The notes under the pieces: generated by a model | The model's input: only the letters and a program-made list of their open reading frames with translations | The model's database searches: none | Told to the model about the DNA's origin: nothing | In this document: positions 35,387-44,858 of the stretch, in pieces | Layout: each line of letters starts with the position of its first letter | How positions within the stretch are numbered: position 1 is the first letter of the stretch | Source of the DNA: Rhodohalobacter mucosus | GTDB lineage: Bacteria > Bacteroidota > Rhodothermia > Balneolales > Balneolaceae | NCBI RefSeq assembly: GCF_003150675.1 | Contig: NZ_QGGB01000004.1 | Span: 56,867-120,866 of the forward strand | Reading direction: 5' to 3' | DNA: 64,000 bases | Position numbers and translations under genes: made by a program

Positions 35387-36664
35387 ATGTCAGACATTCT
35401 TCGTATCGGTTTTATCGGGTCAGGATTTATCGCCAAATTTCTCGCCGTGGCCATGAAACAGGTTCGCCATTGTGAACTGAGCGCCATTTCTCAGCGCAGC
35501 GGTTCGTCAGAACTGGCCGCATATGCAAGGGAGAACGGGTTGGGTGATCCCGTTCTGACCAACTCAACTCATGAACTGTGTACGCATTGTGATGCAATAG
35601 CCATACTATCCCCGAATTACACCCGTGTCGCAATCATGGAGGAGATTTCGGATGCCGTGCAAAATGGATCGGAACTGACGGGTGTGATTTGCGAGAAACC
35701 CCTCGGCAGAACCTTGGATGAGGCCCGAAAAATGACGGGTCTGGCACATAATTCCGGATTGCTCACCGCCTACTTTGAGAACCAGCTTCATATGAACAGC
35801 ATCAACCATGCACTTTCCCAGCTGCGTCCGCAGCAGAAAGCGATGGGACCGTTCACGCTGGCCCGGAGTACTGAGGAGCATGCAGGTCCCCACAGCGCCT
35901 GGTTCTGGGACCCCACAAAACAGGGCGGCGGGGTGCTTTCCGATATGGGCTGCCACAGCATTGCCATCTGCCGGCATATCCTCACACCCGAGAATAAATC
36001 TCCATTATTCCTTGAACCAATTGCCATGCAGTGTGATACATCGTTACTAAAGTGGGGCCAGCCGCAGTACCGAAAGCAGCTGAAAGAGAAGTACGGAGTG
36101 GATTATGCAGAAACGCCCGCGGAGGATTTTGCCACCGGTATCGTCACATTCCGGAATCCGGAGACGGGTCAGATCGTGAAAGGACAGTTTACGGATTCAT
36201 GGATGTACGACAAGCAGGGATTGCGGCTCTCCATGGACGGGCTGGGACCGGGATATGCCATTGAGGTGAACAGCCTGATCTCCCCCTCCGAGATCTTTAT
36301 CGGGGATGAGGCGGCCGAGAGCGTGGCCGATGCCGAACTGGCCCTGGAGAAATCAACGGCTTCCCGCGGCCTGCTGGCAGTACAGCCCAACGAGGCAGAC
36401 CTGTACGGTTATACAACGGAGCTGCGGGATGCGGTGGACTCCTTTCTGAACGGCCGCGATGCCATGCTGAACTGGGAGTACGGCGTTGAGGTCACCTTTC
36501 TGGTTCAGGCCGCCTACCTGGCTGCCGAAAGAAAAGAGACAATCGATCTTACCGATACCCAGGTGAAAAAGGACCTGGAAAGCTACCGGTCGCTGATCTC
36601 GCAGGGACGCGGGAACGAAGTGCTGGTGCCGAACGGAAGGACAGATGAATGGAGAAACAGATGA
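35387..36664 (+). CDS. Gfo/Idh/MocA-family oxidoreductase
   Basis: The 425-residue protein has IGFIGSGFIAKF at the N-terminus and CEKPLGRTLDEA as the EKP motif. The C-terminal domain has GGGVLSDMGCHSIAICRHIL, as in glucose-fructose-oxidoreductase-like members, and is longer than usual. The last codons (TDEWRNR) and the stop lie inside GATGAACA-type repeat sequence at the edge of composite element B, so the native C-terminus may have been replaced by repeat DNA. Confidence 0.85.
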   Translation: MSDILRIGFIGSGFIAKFLAVAMKQVRHCELSAISQRSGSSELAAYARENGLGDPVLTNSTHELCTHCDAIAILSPNYTRVAIMEEISDAVQNGSELTGVICEKPLGRTLDEARKMTGLAHNSGLLTAYFENQLHMNSINHALSQLRPQQKAMGPFTLARSTEEHAGPHSAWFWDPTKQGGGVLSDMGCHSIAICRHILTPENKSPLFLEPIAMQCDTSLLKWGQPQYRKQLKEKYGVDYAETPAEDFATGIVTFRNPETGQIVKGQFTDSWMYDKQGLRLSMDGLGPGYAIEVNSLISPSEIFIGDEAAESVADAELALEKSTASRGLLAVQPNEADLYGYTTELRDAVDSFLNGRDAMLNWEYGVEVTFLVQAAYLAAERKETIDLTDTQVKKDLESYRSLISQGRGNEVLVPNGRTDEWRNR

Positions 36665-36710
36665 ACAGATGAACAGAAAAACCGATGAACCGATCAAGTG
36701 TTCTCTTTGC
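36648..36710 (-). repeat. composite element B, partial R unit
   Basis: Minus-orientation opening fragment of an R unit (AGATGAAC 8-bp repeats, then AAGTGTTCTCTTTGCAGT). It mirrors the partial unit at 29503-29567 and overlaps the last codons of the oxidoreductase gene. Confidence 0.7.
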
Positions 36711-37110
36711 AGTACATCAACAGTTTAATACGTTTGCACATTAAAACACTGGTTCTGCAGATTGACCAACGCCGGAGGCGTTGAATGTCAATAGCCCCGT
36801 GCGTCAGCGCGGGGTTTCATGGGGCGCGGAATTCAAACCCCGAGGCGCGATTTTTTATCAACGCCCAAATAATCATCGAGGGGTTTTTGGTCGGAACGTG
36901 CAGGGGCTTGCACAGATCCTGTAATTCGTTCTCCGGAAATTGCCTTCAACCTCCGGTATTCATCCCGCGGTTTTTCAACCATCCGGCCCGGAGGTTTGGC
37001 CGCTGGCGCCCGTTGGGCTACCGATCAAATGTTCCTCCGGAACATGGAATGGTGAAACAGAGGAACAGATGAACAGAAAAAACGATGAACCGATCAAGTG
37101 TTCTCTTTGC
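36711..37110 (-). repeat. composite element B, R unit 1
   Basis: About 400 bp in minus orientation with the same ordered hairpins as the units of element A: CAACGCC-GGAGGCGTTG, CCCCG-...-CGGGG, CCCGTTGGGC followed by CTACC (GGTAG reversed) and GTTCC-TCC-GGAAC. A spurious frame at 36785 begins MSIAPCVSAG and is only a reading of the repeat. Confidence 0.85.
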
Positions 37111-37500
37111 AGTACATCAACAGTTTAATGCGTTTGCACATTAAAACACTGGTTCTGCAGATTGACCAACGCCGGAGGCGTTGAATGTCAATAGCCCCGT
37201 GCGTCAGCGCGGGGTTTCATGGGGCGCGGAATTCAAACCCCGAGGCGCGATTTTATTCAGCGCCCACATACAGATCGAGGGGTTTTTGGTTGAATCGTGA
37301 ACGGGTTGGCACGAAACCTGAAATTCGTTCTCCGGGAATTGCCTTCAACCTCCGGTATTCATCCTGTCATTTTCCAAAAAACGGTCCGGAGGTTTGGCTA
37401 TTGGCGCCCGTTGGGCTACCGAACAGTTGTTCCTCCGGAACATGGAATGGTGAAACAGATGAACAGAAAAACCGATGAACCGAGCAAGTGTTCTCCTTGC
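37111..37500 (-). repeat. composite element B, R unit 2
   Basis: Tandem copy of the preceding unit, period about 400/390 bp, with high identity in the hairpin blocks and a diverged middle. Confidence 0.85.
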
Positions 37501-37544
37501 AGCACTTCAACACGTTAATACGATTATACTTAAATATTATCTTC

Positions 37545-37664
37545 CTGTGCCCCTTGGTCTACGAAGCTTTCCTGATCTACTTAGCTTCAGCGTAGTAGAT
37601 AGCGTAGTAGACTGCACCCTGCTGCGTGCGGTTTGCAGTCCCGAGACTTCGGGATACCCTGAAC
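37545..37664 (-). repeat. composite element B, module E1 (reverse)
   Basis: Reverse-orientation copy of the E1 module of element A, including the doubled AGCGTAGTAG words and the TCCCGAGACTTCGGGA hairpin. Its position at the far end makes element B a mirror image of element A. Confidence 0.85.
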
Positions 37665-37688
37665 TCTGAACCTTGCATCCTTCCACTT

Positions 37689-38366
37689 TCAAAACCGGAT
37701 CTGCAGCCTTGCCACCGCACCGTCTACCTTTACGTTTCCGCTAACGGGCAGAATTATCAAATGAGCCGTACTCCCTTCAAGGCCCTTTCGCGCCCGGTTA
37801 TACGCGCTGATGGCGCTGATCACCCGGTTAACAACCATCAGGCCTGCAATGGCGGGGAGCTGATTGCGAACCCGGTCGCGGGTTTGCCTCAAATCTCTGT
37901 ACCGCAGCCTGTTTTCGGTACTGTTCCACTGCCAGCGGTTTTCCGGGATGTCGTCAAAAAGCCGGTCCCAGTTTCGTGACCTCAACTGAAAATCATTGTA
38001 CTCCTCCAGGCTGTTAAAATCACCCACAGCCAGCCGAAAAGCACGGTTTCGTCCGTTTAACTCTACTCCTGCATTCAGGCTCGATAGCGTAAGGATATCA
38101 TTCTCCAGCCTGTTTCCGCGAACGGCGAGACCGAAAAAACTGCCGATCAGCACCGCCTCCGCTCCGATGTGGGCCAGTCCGCGGCTTCGGTTCTGCTCAC
38201 CTGCGTAAAAATGTCCCCACCCCGGCATGGCAAGGGAGCGAAGAAAGGCACCGCGCGGATCCCGGTTTTCCGCAACTTCATTTCTCTCCGGCTGCTGCGC
38301 CATTATACCGGGCGCGATAATAAGCACGGTTAGTACGGAAGCTACGATGTTGCTGAAACGTGACAT
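37689..38366 (-). CDS. DUF5683 membrane protein
   Basis: The 225-residue protein has a signal-like N-terminus (VLTVLIIAPGIMAQQ) and the DUF5683 signature RGAFLRSLAMPGWGHFYAGEQNRSRGL, followed by a hydrophobic EAVLIGSFFGLAV and a second one at AIAGLMVVNRVISAI. Function of the family is unknown but it is widespread in Bacteroidota. Upstream (38388-38483) lies a run of heptamer-type repeats that separates it from folD. Confidence 0.85.
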   Translation of the reverse strand: MSRFSNIVASVLTVLIIAPGIMAQQPERNEVAENRDPRGAFLRSLAMPGWGHFYAGEQNRSRGLAHIGAEAVLIGSFFGLAVRGNRLENDILTLSSLNAGVELNGRNRAFRLAVGDFNSLEEYNDFQLRSRNWDRLFDDIPENRWQWNSTENRLRYRDLRQTRDRVRNQLPAIAGLMVVNRVISAISAYNRARKGLEGSTAHLIILPVSGNVKVDGAVARLQIRF

Positions 38367-38387
38367 CGGGGTGGAGGTTGGAGTTTG

Positions 38388-38483
38388 GAATTTGGAGTTA
38401 GGAGTACTTGGAGTTGGGAGTACTTGGAGTTGGGAGTTAGGAGTTGGGAGTATTGGGTACTGAGTATTGAGTATTGAATATTG
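38388..38483. repeat. degenerate heptamer region (GGAGTTG and GTATTGA units)
   Basis: Variants of GGAGTTG/GGAGTTA, some interrupted by GGAGTACTT, followed by three GTATTGA-type units up to about 38483. The period is mostly 7 bp. It lies between the folD stop and the DUF5683 start on the minus strand. Confidence 0.8.
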
Positions 38484-38485
38484 AT

Positions 38486-39379
38486 TTATTCTTCTGGATA
38501 GATGGACTTCTTGGCCGCAAGAAGCGTGTTTTTCATGAGCATGGCAACAGTCATCGGCCCCACACCTCCCGGAACGGGCGTGATCCAGCTCGCCTTTTTG
38601 CGGATGCTCTCAAAATCACAGTCACCCACCAGCTTGTACCCCTTTTCCGTGGTTTCGTCGGCCACGCGGTTGATGCCCACATCGATCACAACGGCTCCTT
38701 CCTTCACCATTTCCGCTTTGATCAAACTTGGCTGACCGGCCGCCACCACCAGGATATCGGCAGAGATGGTATGGATCGTAATATCTTTGGTAAACTTGTG
38801 GCAGATTGTGGTTGTGGCTTTCCCGATGTTATGCTCCCTGGAGAGCATGATTCCCATCGGGGTGCCCACAATATTGCTGGCCCCCACCACCACAGCGTGC
38901 TTTCCCTTGGTCTGTATGCTGTAGTACTTGAACAGTTCAAAAATACCTGCCGGCGTACACGATTTGAAGGTTGGCTCATTCACCGCAAGGCGTCCCACGT
39001 TCATGGGATGAAAACCGTCCACGTCTTTTTTATAATCAATGCTTTCAATCACATCGTGTGAAGATAGGTGCGAAGGAAGGGGCAGCTGCACCAGGATGCC
39101 GTCAATCGAGTCATCATCGTTGAATGACTGAATCACCGATTTCAGCTCTCTCGCAGAAACGGTGTCGGGCAGATGTGTGGTATCCGTTTCGATTCCCACC
39201 TGTTTGCAGGATCGCGTCTTGGCACCGATGTAAGTTGTGGAGGCGGGATCCGTGCCCACCTGCAGCACCTTTAGAAAAGGCCGCCGGTTCCCGGCCGCAA
39301 CCCAGTTCTCCACATCCTGGTGGATCTGTTCTTTCAGTTCAGTGGCTACTTTTTTGCCGTCAATCAGTTGTGCGGACAT
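38486..39379 (-). CDS. folD: bifunctional methylene-THF dehydrogenase/methenyl-THF cyclohydrolase
   Basis: The 297-residue protein has YIGAKTRSC with the catalytic Tyr and Lys, DGILVQLPLP, the NADP-binding VVGASNIVGTPMG and PVPGGVGPMT, all diagnostic of FolD. It interconverts methylene- and formyl-THF in the cytoplasm, downstream of Fhs. Seven CCCTGAA units stand directly before the start codon, one base away, leaving no room for a normal ribosome site. Confidence 0.97.
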   Translation of the reverse strand: MSAQLIDGKKVATELKEQIHQDVENWVAAGNRRPFLKVLQVGTDPASTTYIGAKTRSCKQVGIETDTTHLPDTVSARELKSVIQSFNDDDSIDGILVQLPLPSHLSSHDVIESIDYKKDVDGFHPMNVGRLAVNEPTFKSCTPAGIFELFKYYSIQTKGKHAVVVGASNIVGTPMGIMLSREHNIGKATTTICHKFTKDITIHTISADILVVAAGQPSLIKAEMVKEGAVVIDVGINRVADETTEKGYKLVGDCDFESIRKKASWITPVPGGVGPMTVAMLMKNTLLAAKKSIYPEE

Positions 39380-39380
39380 C

Positions 39381-39433
39381 TTCAGGGTTCAGGGTTCAGG
39401 GTTCAGGGTTCAGGGTTCAGGGTTCAGGGTTCA
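39381..39433. repeat. heptanucleotide array TTCAGGG x7.5 abutting the folD start
   Basis: Seven perfect TTCAGGG copies plus TTCA (read CCCTGAA on the folD strand). One base separates the array from the folD ATG at 39377-39379. It forms most of the short spacer between the sigma-54 activator gene and folD. Confidence 0.97.
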
Positions 39434-39491
39434 AAGATATCAAAATTTCACTTCTCTCATCACTCATCAGAAATCGTCCATCGTCCATCGC

Positions 39492-40862
39492 TTACCGCTC
39501 AATATCATACTTCTTCATCTTGTTGTAGATGTGGCTACGCTGGATGTCAATTGCTTCGGCGGTGGCTGAAACGTTCCAGTCGTACTTTTCCAGCTTTTTG
39601 ATCAGGAATAGACGTTCGGCATGCTCCTTGTACTCCTGGAAGGATTCGGTATCATCGATAATTTCACCCAGCACTTTTTTGGATGAGGTGCGCCCCACAA
39701 CCAGGGATTCCACATCCTGGGCAGTGATGGTGTCTTCCGGCGACAGAAGCGCAAGACGCTCCACAGCGTTTTGCAGCTCGCGGATATTTCCTGTCCACGA
39801 GAGGCCCTTCATTACCTCAAGTGCTTCATCGGAGAACTCTTTCCCTGAGAATACAATATCTTCTTTCCCGAGACGAGCCAGAAAGGTTTTTGCGAGCAGC
39901 GGAATGTCCTCTTTTCGCTTGCGCAGCGGCGGTATCTGAATCGGGATCACGCTGAGGCGATGGTACAGGTCTTCCCTGAACCGGCCGTTTTCGATCTCCT
40001 CCTGCAAATTCTTGTTTGTGGCTGATATGATCCGCACATCCACATCTATGGTTTCCGATCCGCCCACCCGTACAATCTGATTCTCCTGCAGGGCGCGCAG
40101 CACTTTGGCCTGTGCATCCTGACTCATGTCGCCAATTTCATCCAGAAACAGCGTACCTCCGTCAGCCTGCTCGAATTTACCGATCCGGCGTTCCGAGGCA
40201 CCGGTAAAGGCGCCTTTTTCGTGGCCAAACAGCTCGCTTTCCAATAGCTCGGACGGGATGGCCGCGCAGTTAACGTCAACAAACTTTTTGGATGACCGCT
40301 TGCTCAGGTTGTGAATCGATCGTGCAACCAATTCCTTGCCCGTACCGTTTTCGCCGGTGATCAGCACCCGGCTGCTGCTCGCGGCAATCTTGCCGATCGT
40401 TTTTCTGATTCTGTCCATAACCGGACTGTTGCCGATAATATCTTTTGCACCGTGCAGCTCCGCTCTCATCTGGCGGTTCTCCCTGATAAGCTCGCTGCTC
40501 TGCAGTGCGTTTCGAACCGTAATCAGAAGCCGGTTCAGGTCCGGTGGTTTTTCTACAAAATCGAACGCCCCTTTCTTCGCTGCATCCACCGCTATCTGTA
40601 TGGTGCCGTGCCCGGATATCATGATCACAGGTAATTCCGGAATCCTCTCCTTAATCCTCTCGAGCACTTCGATTCCGTCCATTCCCTTCATTTTGATGTC
40701 GAGGATCACCAGGTCGATCTGCTCGTTTCCGATCAGGCTAAGGGCTTCTTCACCGTTTTCGGCCTCCAGAACACTGTATTTCTCGAACTCCAGAATATCC
40801 CGCAGAATATTCCGGATGCTCTTTTCATCGTCTGTGATCAATATGTGAGGCTGTCGGGACAT
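39492..40862 (-). CDS. sigma-54-dependent response regulator (NtrC/NtrX family)
   Basis: The 456-residue protein has a receiver domain (phosphoacceptor D55 in [10 protein letters not shown], acidic pair D11/D12), an AAA+ domain with GENGTGKE (Walker A), the sigma-54 contact loop EKGAFTGA and DEIGDMS, and a Fis-type helix-turn-helix at the end ([21 protein letters not shown]). It activates RpoN-dependent promoters after phosphorylation; no histidine kinase is adjacent. The HTH resembles NtrX. It is followed closely upstream by dacB and ptsN on the same strand. Confidence 0.93.
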   Translation of the reverse strand: MSRQPHILITDDEKSIRNILRDILEFEKYSVLEAENGEEALSLIGNEQIDLVILDIKMKGMDGIEVLERIKERIPELPVIMISGHGTIQIAVDAAKKGAFDFVEKPPDLNRLLITVRNALQSSELIRENRQMRAELHGAKDIIGNSPVMDRIRKTIGKIAASSSRVLITGENGTGKELVARSIHNLSKRSSKKFVDVNCAAIPSELLESELFGHEKGAFTGASERRIGKFEQADGGTLFLDEIGDMSQDAQAKVLRALQENQIVRVGGSETIDVDVRIISATNKNLQEEIENGRFREDLYHRLSVIPIQIPPLRKRKEDIPLLAKTFLARLGKEDIVFSGKEFSDEALEVMKGLSWTGNIRELQNAVERLALLSPEDTITAQDVESLVVGRTSSKKVLGEIIDDTESFQEYKEHAERLFLIKKLEKYDWNVSATAEAIDIQRSHIYNKMKKYDIER

Positions 40863-40871
40863 GTATTTAAT

Positions 40872-42329
40872 TTAATATCCGTTATAAAGGTACTCCAGGA
40901 TCCGCTCATGCACCCAATCAACGTGGGAGGTGCGGGCCGTATAGTTATTGGTAACGATTGTAACCGTCAGCCATTTTCCGGATTCAGTTTGCAGGTATCC
41001 GCTCAGTGACCGCACGCCCGATGAAAAACCGGTCTTACCGATAAAATTTTCACGAAGTGATCCGTTCCGGAATCGATGGCCGAGCGTACCATTTACACCT
41101 CCGATGCTGAGTGATTCATATAGATAGCTGAACCAGGGTTCTTTTTGGATGGTAACCAGGTAGCGGTTGAGGTCGGATGCCTTGAGAAGCGTGGACGGAG
41201 CCATTCCGGAGGCATCCCGAAGCATTACGGACAAGGTGTCAAATCCGGTGGAGTGCATAAATTCCTTGATCACATTCAGCCCAAGCTCCGTACTTCCCTG
41301 CGCATCGTACTCTTCCACCGCAAGCACTTTGGTCAGCATCTCAGTAAAAAAATTGTCGCTCTCTTGGTTCAGCCATTCAACCATTCTGAAAAGCGGTTCG
41401 GATGTGTGGGTGTCGATCAGCTCCAGGTTGTCATCACTCCATGAGTAGTAGTCACTATCGGTAAGAAGCTGTCCGCTGAAACGGATACCGGACTGCTCCA
41501 GATAGCGGGAAAACGTATCAATAAAGTAGAGGGATGGCGCCATCACCGAGAGCGGTTCGGTTTCATAATAACCCTGAGGCAGTGTGCTTCGCAGCACAAT
41601 GGTATTTGTTCCCAGAATTCTTCTGTAGGATTCGTTGTAGCCGGCAGATGGCGGTGTGATAACCTGCTCGTTTATGAACTCCACATAGGGAGTGTTAAAA
41701 GGAAACCACTGTATCTGCGGTGTACTGCCTGCCTCACCCTCGGCAACAACCTCCAGGTTTACAACATTGGAATTGAATGAAAGCGCGTTGATTTCGGGTG
41801 CATAGTAATAGGAAAGGTCATCCCACTCCCAGCCCCGCGGATAGGGAATGTCGTCAAAAAGTCCATCCCAGGCGATGATATTGCCGTCAATCTCTCTGAT
41901 CCCCATCGATGCGAGCACCCTGAACCACTTTTCGAACAGGAAAAGGGGATCTTCATAAAAATCTCCGTTGATGGACGGGTCGCCGCTGCCCCGAATGATC
42001 AGATCGCCGCGCCATCGGTCGCCTACCTGCTCACCGCGGCCATAGAGACGGGTTTTGAACCGGTAGTCGGTACCGAGCTTCTCCAGAAAGGCACCGGAAC
42101 TTACCAGCTTCAGATTTGAGGCAGGACGAACCAGCTTCCCGCCATTCAGGTCTTCAAGCAGCGCACCACTGCTGTCTCTCACCTGTACAACCCAAAACGC
42201 ATCCGAGGCCTGGCTGCGATCGATGGCATACCGGATCTGGGAAGACAACTGCGCATAGGCAGCTGCTTGCAGAAACAAAAGGAGAAAAATTGCCAGGTAA
42301 AAACCCGGCAGCAAGAATCTGGCGTTCAT
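40872..42329 (-). CDS. dacB: D-alanyl-D-alanine carboxypeptidase/endopeptidase (PBP4)
   Basis: Start placed at ATG 42329, which exposes a signal peptide (FYLAIFLLLFLQAAAYAQ) and gives 485 residues; the longer frame would overlap the ptsN gene. Active-site motifs are S71-N-L-K74 (SxxK) and KTGFSSG (KTG box). The segment usually reading like SGLSRxN is SGMAPST here, so the middle motif is atypical. The large insertion between motifs, typical of PBP4, is present. It is periplasmic and trims peptidoglycan peptides. Confidence 0.9.
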   Translation of the reverse strand: MNARFLLPGFYLAIFLLLFLQAAAYAQLSSQIRYAIDRSQASDAFWVVQVRDSSGALLEDLNGGKLVRPASNLKLVSSGAFLEKLGTDYRFKTRLYGRGEQVGDRWRGDLIIRGSGDPSINGDFYEDPLFLFEKWFRVLASMGIREIDGNIIAWDGLFDDIPYPRGWEWDDLSYYYAPEINALSFNSNVVNLEVVAEGEAGSTPQIQWFPFNTPYVEFINEQVITPPSAGYNESYRRILGTNTIVLRSTLPQGYYETEPLSVMAPSLYFIDTFSRYLEQSGIRFSGQLLTDSDYYSWSDDNLELIDTHTSEPLFRMVEWLNQESDNFFTEMLTKVLAVEEYDAQGSTELGLNVIKEFMHSTGFDTLSVMLRDASGMAPSTLLKASDLNRYLVTIQKEPWFSYLYESLSIGGVNGTLGHRFRNGSLRENFIGKTGFSSGVRSLSGYLQTESGKWLTVTIVTNNYTARTSHVDWVHERILEYLYNGY

Positions 42330-42342
42330 AAATGACCGGGCT

Positions 42343-42813
42343 TCAGTTACCGAAATAGCGTTCCTCCTCGGCATGGAACGCTTTGAAAATTTCATCTGCC
42401 GTTTCACAGTCCGACAGTGCTTCCCGGAAGGCGGAACTGTTCATCAGCCTTGAAATTCTGCTGAGAAGCTTAATATGGGTACTGTTTTTAGATTCGGGTC
42501 CCGCAAGCAAAAAAACCATTTTCACCGGCTCTCCGTCAATCGAATCGTAGTCTATTGGATCTTTCAGAATGGCAAAACTGGCGTAGTTCTTTTCTATTGA
42601 TTTTACCTTACCGTGTGGTATAGCAAGATTTTTTCCCACCCCGGTCGACATAATCTCTTCGCGCTCAAAAACGGAATCCCGAATTTCTTCAAGCTGCTCT
42701 TTTGTAACATCATCCGAAAGGGCATCAACCATCTCATTCAACAACTCCTTCTTGTTTTTAACCTTCAGTCCTGCCAGAATTGTGGAGTTGTCGAGAAGTG
42801 AATAGATATTCAT
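42343..42813 (-). CDS. ptsN: PTS IIA-type regulator (EIIA-Ntr)
   Basis: The 156-residue protein has the phosphorylatable His67 in NLAIPHGKV and the PTS_EIIA_2 layout, including FLLAGPESKNSTHIKLLSRISR. No transport domains are attached, so it is the nitrogen-PTS regulator. The family is classically linked to rpoN; here the sigma-54 activator is the second gene downstream. It ends 14 bases before the dacB start. Confidence 0.92.
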   Translation of the reverse strand: MNIYSLLDNSTILAGLKVKNKKELLNEMVDALSDDVTKEQLEEIRDSVFEREEIMSTGVGKNLAIPHGKVKSIEKNYASFAILKDPIDYDSIDGEPVKMVFLLAGPESKNSTHIKLLSRISRLMNSSAFREALSDCETADEIFKAFHAEEERYFGN

Positions 42814-42953
42814 AAAAAAAGGAGATCAAACGCTTTATTTAGGTAAGCTAGAATATAGGGAGCTAATCCCATATTCTTCAAAAAGAATGTGACCGGCCGG
42901 CCGACAGCTCCGTGGTTTTTTTAGTATCTTTTTTCGATAATCAAACCCGATAC

Positions 42954-43616
42954 ATGATAAGGTCGTCCATCGCAATATTTAAGAAAGAAGTTCGGCAGGA
43001 ACTGCGCACGAAATATGCCATGAATACTCTTCTGGCATTTACAGGTGCTTCCCTGCTGCTGGTGCTTTTTACGCTGAGTGCACAGCTTCTGAACCCCACT
43101 CCCAAAAGCGGGCTGGTATGGATAATCATTCTTTTTGCTGCCATGACTGGTATGGCGCGCACATTTGTCCACGAAACCGAGAAAAAGACATGGGATCTGC
43201 TTCAGCTGCATGCAGATCCTTCCGACGTCTACACCGGTAAATTGCTTTATAATTTTGTTTTCCTGCTGGTTCTGCTGATTCTTACGTTTTTCTTCTATCT
43301 GATCATGATGGATATGCACATTATCCATTGGGGATACTTACTGGCTGCAGTCGTATTCGGCGCTGCGGGGCTCTCTTCGGTTACCACCATGGTGTCGGCC
43401 ATGATTGCCAAGGCCGACAGAAAGGGAGCCGTTTTCTCTGTTCTGTGTATTCCGCTTCTGGTGCCTTTACTGCTTATTTTGACCCAGACAACAAAAATGG
43501 CGCTAATTGATGGAGATGACGGCTCAGGACTGAATGATGTAGCTGCGCTAACCGGTTATTGCGGAGCCACCATTGCGGCAGGCGTACTTCTGTTCGACTA
43601 CATCTGGGAAGATTAA
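42954..43616 (+). CDS. ccmB: heme exporter subunit CcmB-like
   Basis: Start taken at ATG 42954 (MIRSSIAIFKKEVRQELRTKY), giving 220 residues and six membrane helices. The N-terminal KKEVRQELRTKYA and HETEKKTWDLLQLHADPSDVYTGKLLYN match CcmB. It is the permease of the CcmAB transporter for cytochrome c maturation; CcmA and CcmC are not in this window. It is divergent from ptsN. Confidence 0.85.
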   Translation: MIRSSIAIFKKEVRQELRTKYAMNTLLAFTGASLLLVLFTLSAQLLNPTPKSGLVWIIILFAAMTGMARTFVHETEKKTWDLLQLHADPSDVYTGKLLYNFVFLLVLLILTFFFYLIMMDMHIIHWGYLLAAVVFGAAGLSSVTTMVSAMIAKADRKGAVFSVLCIPLLVPLLLILTQTTKMALIDGDDGSGLNDVAALTGYCGATIAAGVLLFDYIWED

Positions 43617-43635
43617 AAAAACGTTCACGGTATAG

Positions 43636-44838
43636 ATGATAGACAGCAACAAGAATATTGAATTTGGAGACAGGCGCCTGGTTGGCCAGCTCAATGCGCG
43701 TAGCCAGGTTGAGAAGATGTTCCGCTCGGGCCGTCTTAGCCACGCGTATCTGCTGTCGGGCCCTGAAGGATCAGGAAAAACGGCTTTTGCGTTGGCCATG
43801 GCTGAAATTGTGAACGGTATTGATCACCTCACCGATTTAAAAGGAACGGCCATCTCCAAAAAATCCAGCTGGTACACGCATCCCGATATCCATCTGTTCA
43901 TACCGCTGCCTGCTACACTCGGCGGCTCTGAACTGCAGGCGCGGCTCGATCTGCTATCAAAAGACCCATACGAGATAGTCGACTTTTCAGTACGGCCCGC
44001 GCTCACCGATTCCGGGACATCCAAAAACAGGCGTGCATTTTATTCCATCGACTACTACCACAGCGAAATCAGGCCTAAAACGGTTTATAAACCAAATGAA
44101 GGGCGGCGCACGGTGGTGATACTTACGGGTATCGATACCATGCGAAAAGAGTCGGCCAATGCTTTTTTGAAACTGCTGGAGGAGCCATCCGATAACGTTC
44201 TTTTCATTCTCACCGCATCAAAAACCGATCAGCTTCTTCCCACAATCCTCTCGCGATGTCAGCATATTCGGCTGAATCCTCTTACGGAAGACGAGATACG
44301 GGAGGGACTGCAGCGTTTCGACGGCAAAAACCCTGAAGAAGCGGAATTTCTGGCCCGGTTGTCAGACGGCAACTATGCTCTTACCCGGCACTTTGATGTA
44401 GAAACCCTGCGGCAAACGCGCAGTGAAGTGATCGACTATCTGAGGTACTCATACACTCAGGATGTGCCAAAGCTGTTATCCATGATCAAGGAGTGGAGCA
44501 GAAGCCTGAACCGGGAAAACCAGATAGCGCTTTGCAATACGCTTGAACACTTTTTGAGGGACATCCTGATTTACCGTGAAACTGCCGACAGCTCTCTGAT
44601 AAGCAATATCGACCGGCTGGATGTGATTGAGAAGTTCTGCAAGAGCATGCAGGATGCGCTGCTGATCGATATGATTGAGCATCTAAACACACTTAAGGCC
44701 CTTTTGTACCAAAATGTGCAGTTAAAATATATATTTACTGCACTCTCACTTCGATATTCCTACCTGATGCGCGGCAGGCAGCCTGTGATTTCAAAAGATG
44801 AAAACTGGAAACACATGCCCGCAATCGGTGAAATGTAA
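43636..44838 (+). CDS. holB: DNA polymerase III delta-prime subunit
   Basis: The 400-residue protein begins with an AAA+ clamp-loader domain: LSHAYLLSGPEGSGKTAFA (Walker A), IDTMRKESANAFLKLLEEP and FILTASKTDQLLPTILSRCQ (sensor 1/SRC). The C-terminal third is helical as in delta-prime. No Cys zinc site is seen in the usual place. It is 19 bases after ccmB and 20 before dapF, so the three are likely one transcript. Confidence 0.92.
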   Translation: MIDSNKNIEFGDRRLVGQLNARSQVEKMFRSGRLSHAYLLSGPEGSGKTAFALAMAEIVNGIDHLTDLKGTAISKKSSWYTHPDIHLFIPLPATLGGSELQARLDLLSKDPYEIVDFSVRPALTDSGTSKNRRAFYSIDYYHSEIRPKTVYKPNEGRRTVVILTGIDTMRKESANAFLKLLEEPSDNVLFILTASKTDQLLPTILSRCQHIRLNPLTEDEIREGLQRFDGKNPEEAEFLARLSDGNYALTRHFDVETLRQTRSEVIDYLRYSYTQDVPKLLSMIKEWSRSLNRENQIALCNTLEHFLRDILIYRETADSSLISNIDRLDVIEKFCKSMQDALLIDMIEHLNTLKALLYQNVQLKYIFTALSLRYSYLMRGRQPVISKDENWKHMPAIGEM

Positions 44839-44858
44839 CCGTAACGGAACGGATCGCA

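Noticed and set aside
36785..37478. Two similar frames starting MSIAPCVSAG in element B
   Set aside because: They are translations of the tandem R units; the similarity comes from the DNA repeat and the frames are not preserved in elements A and C.
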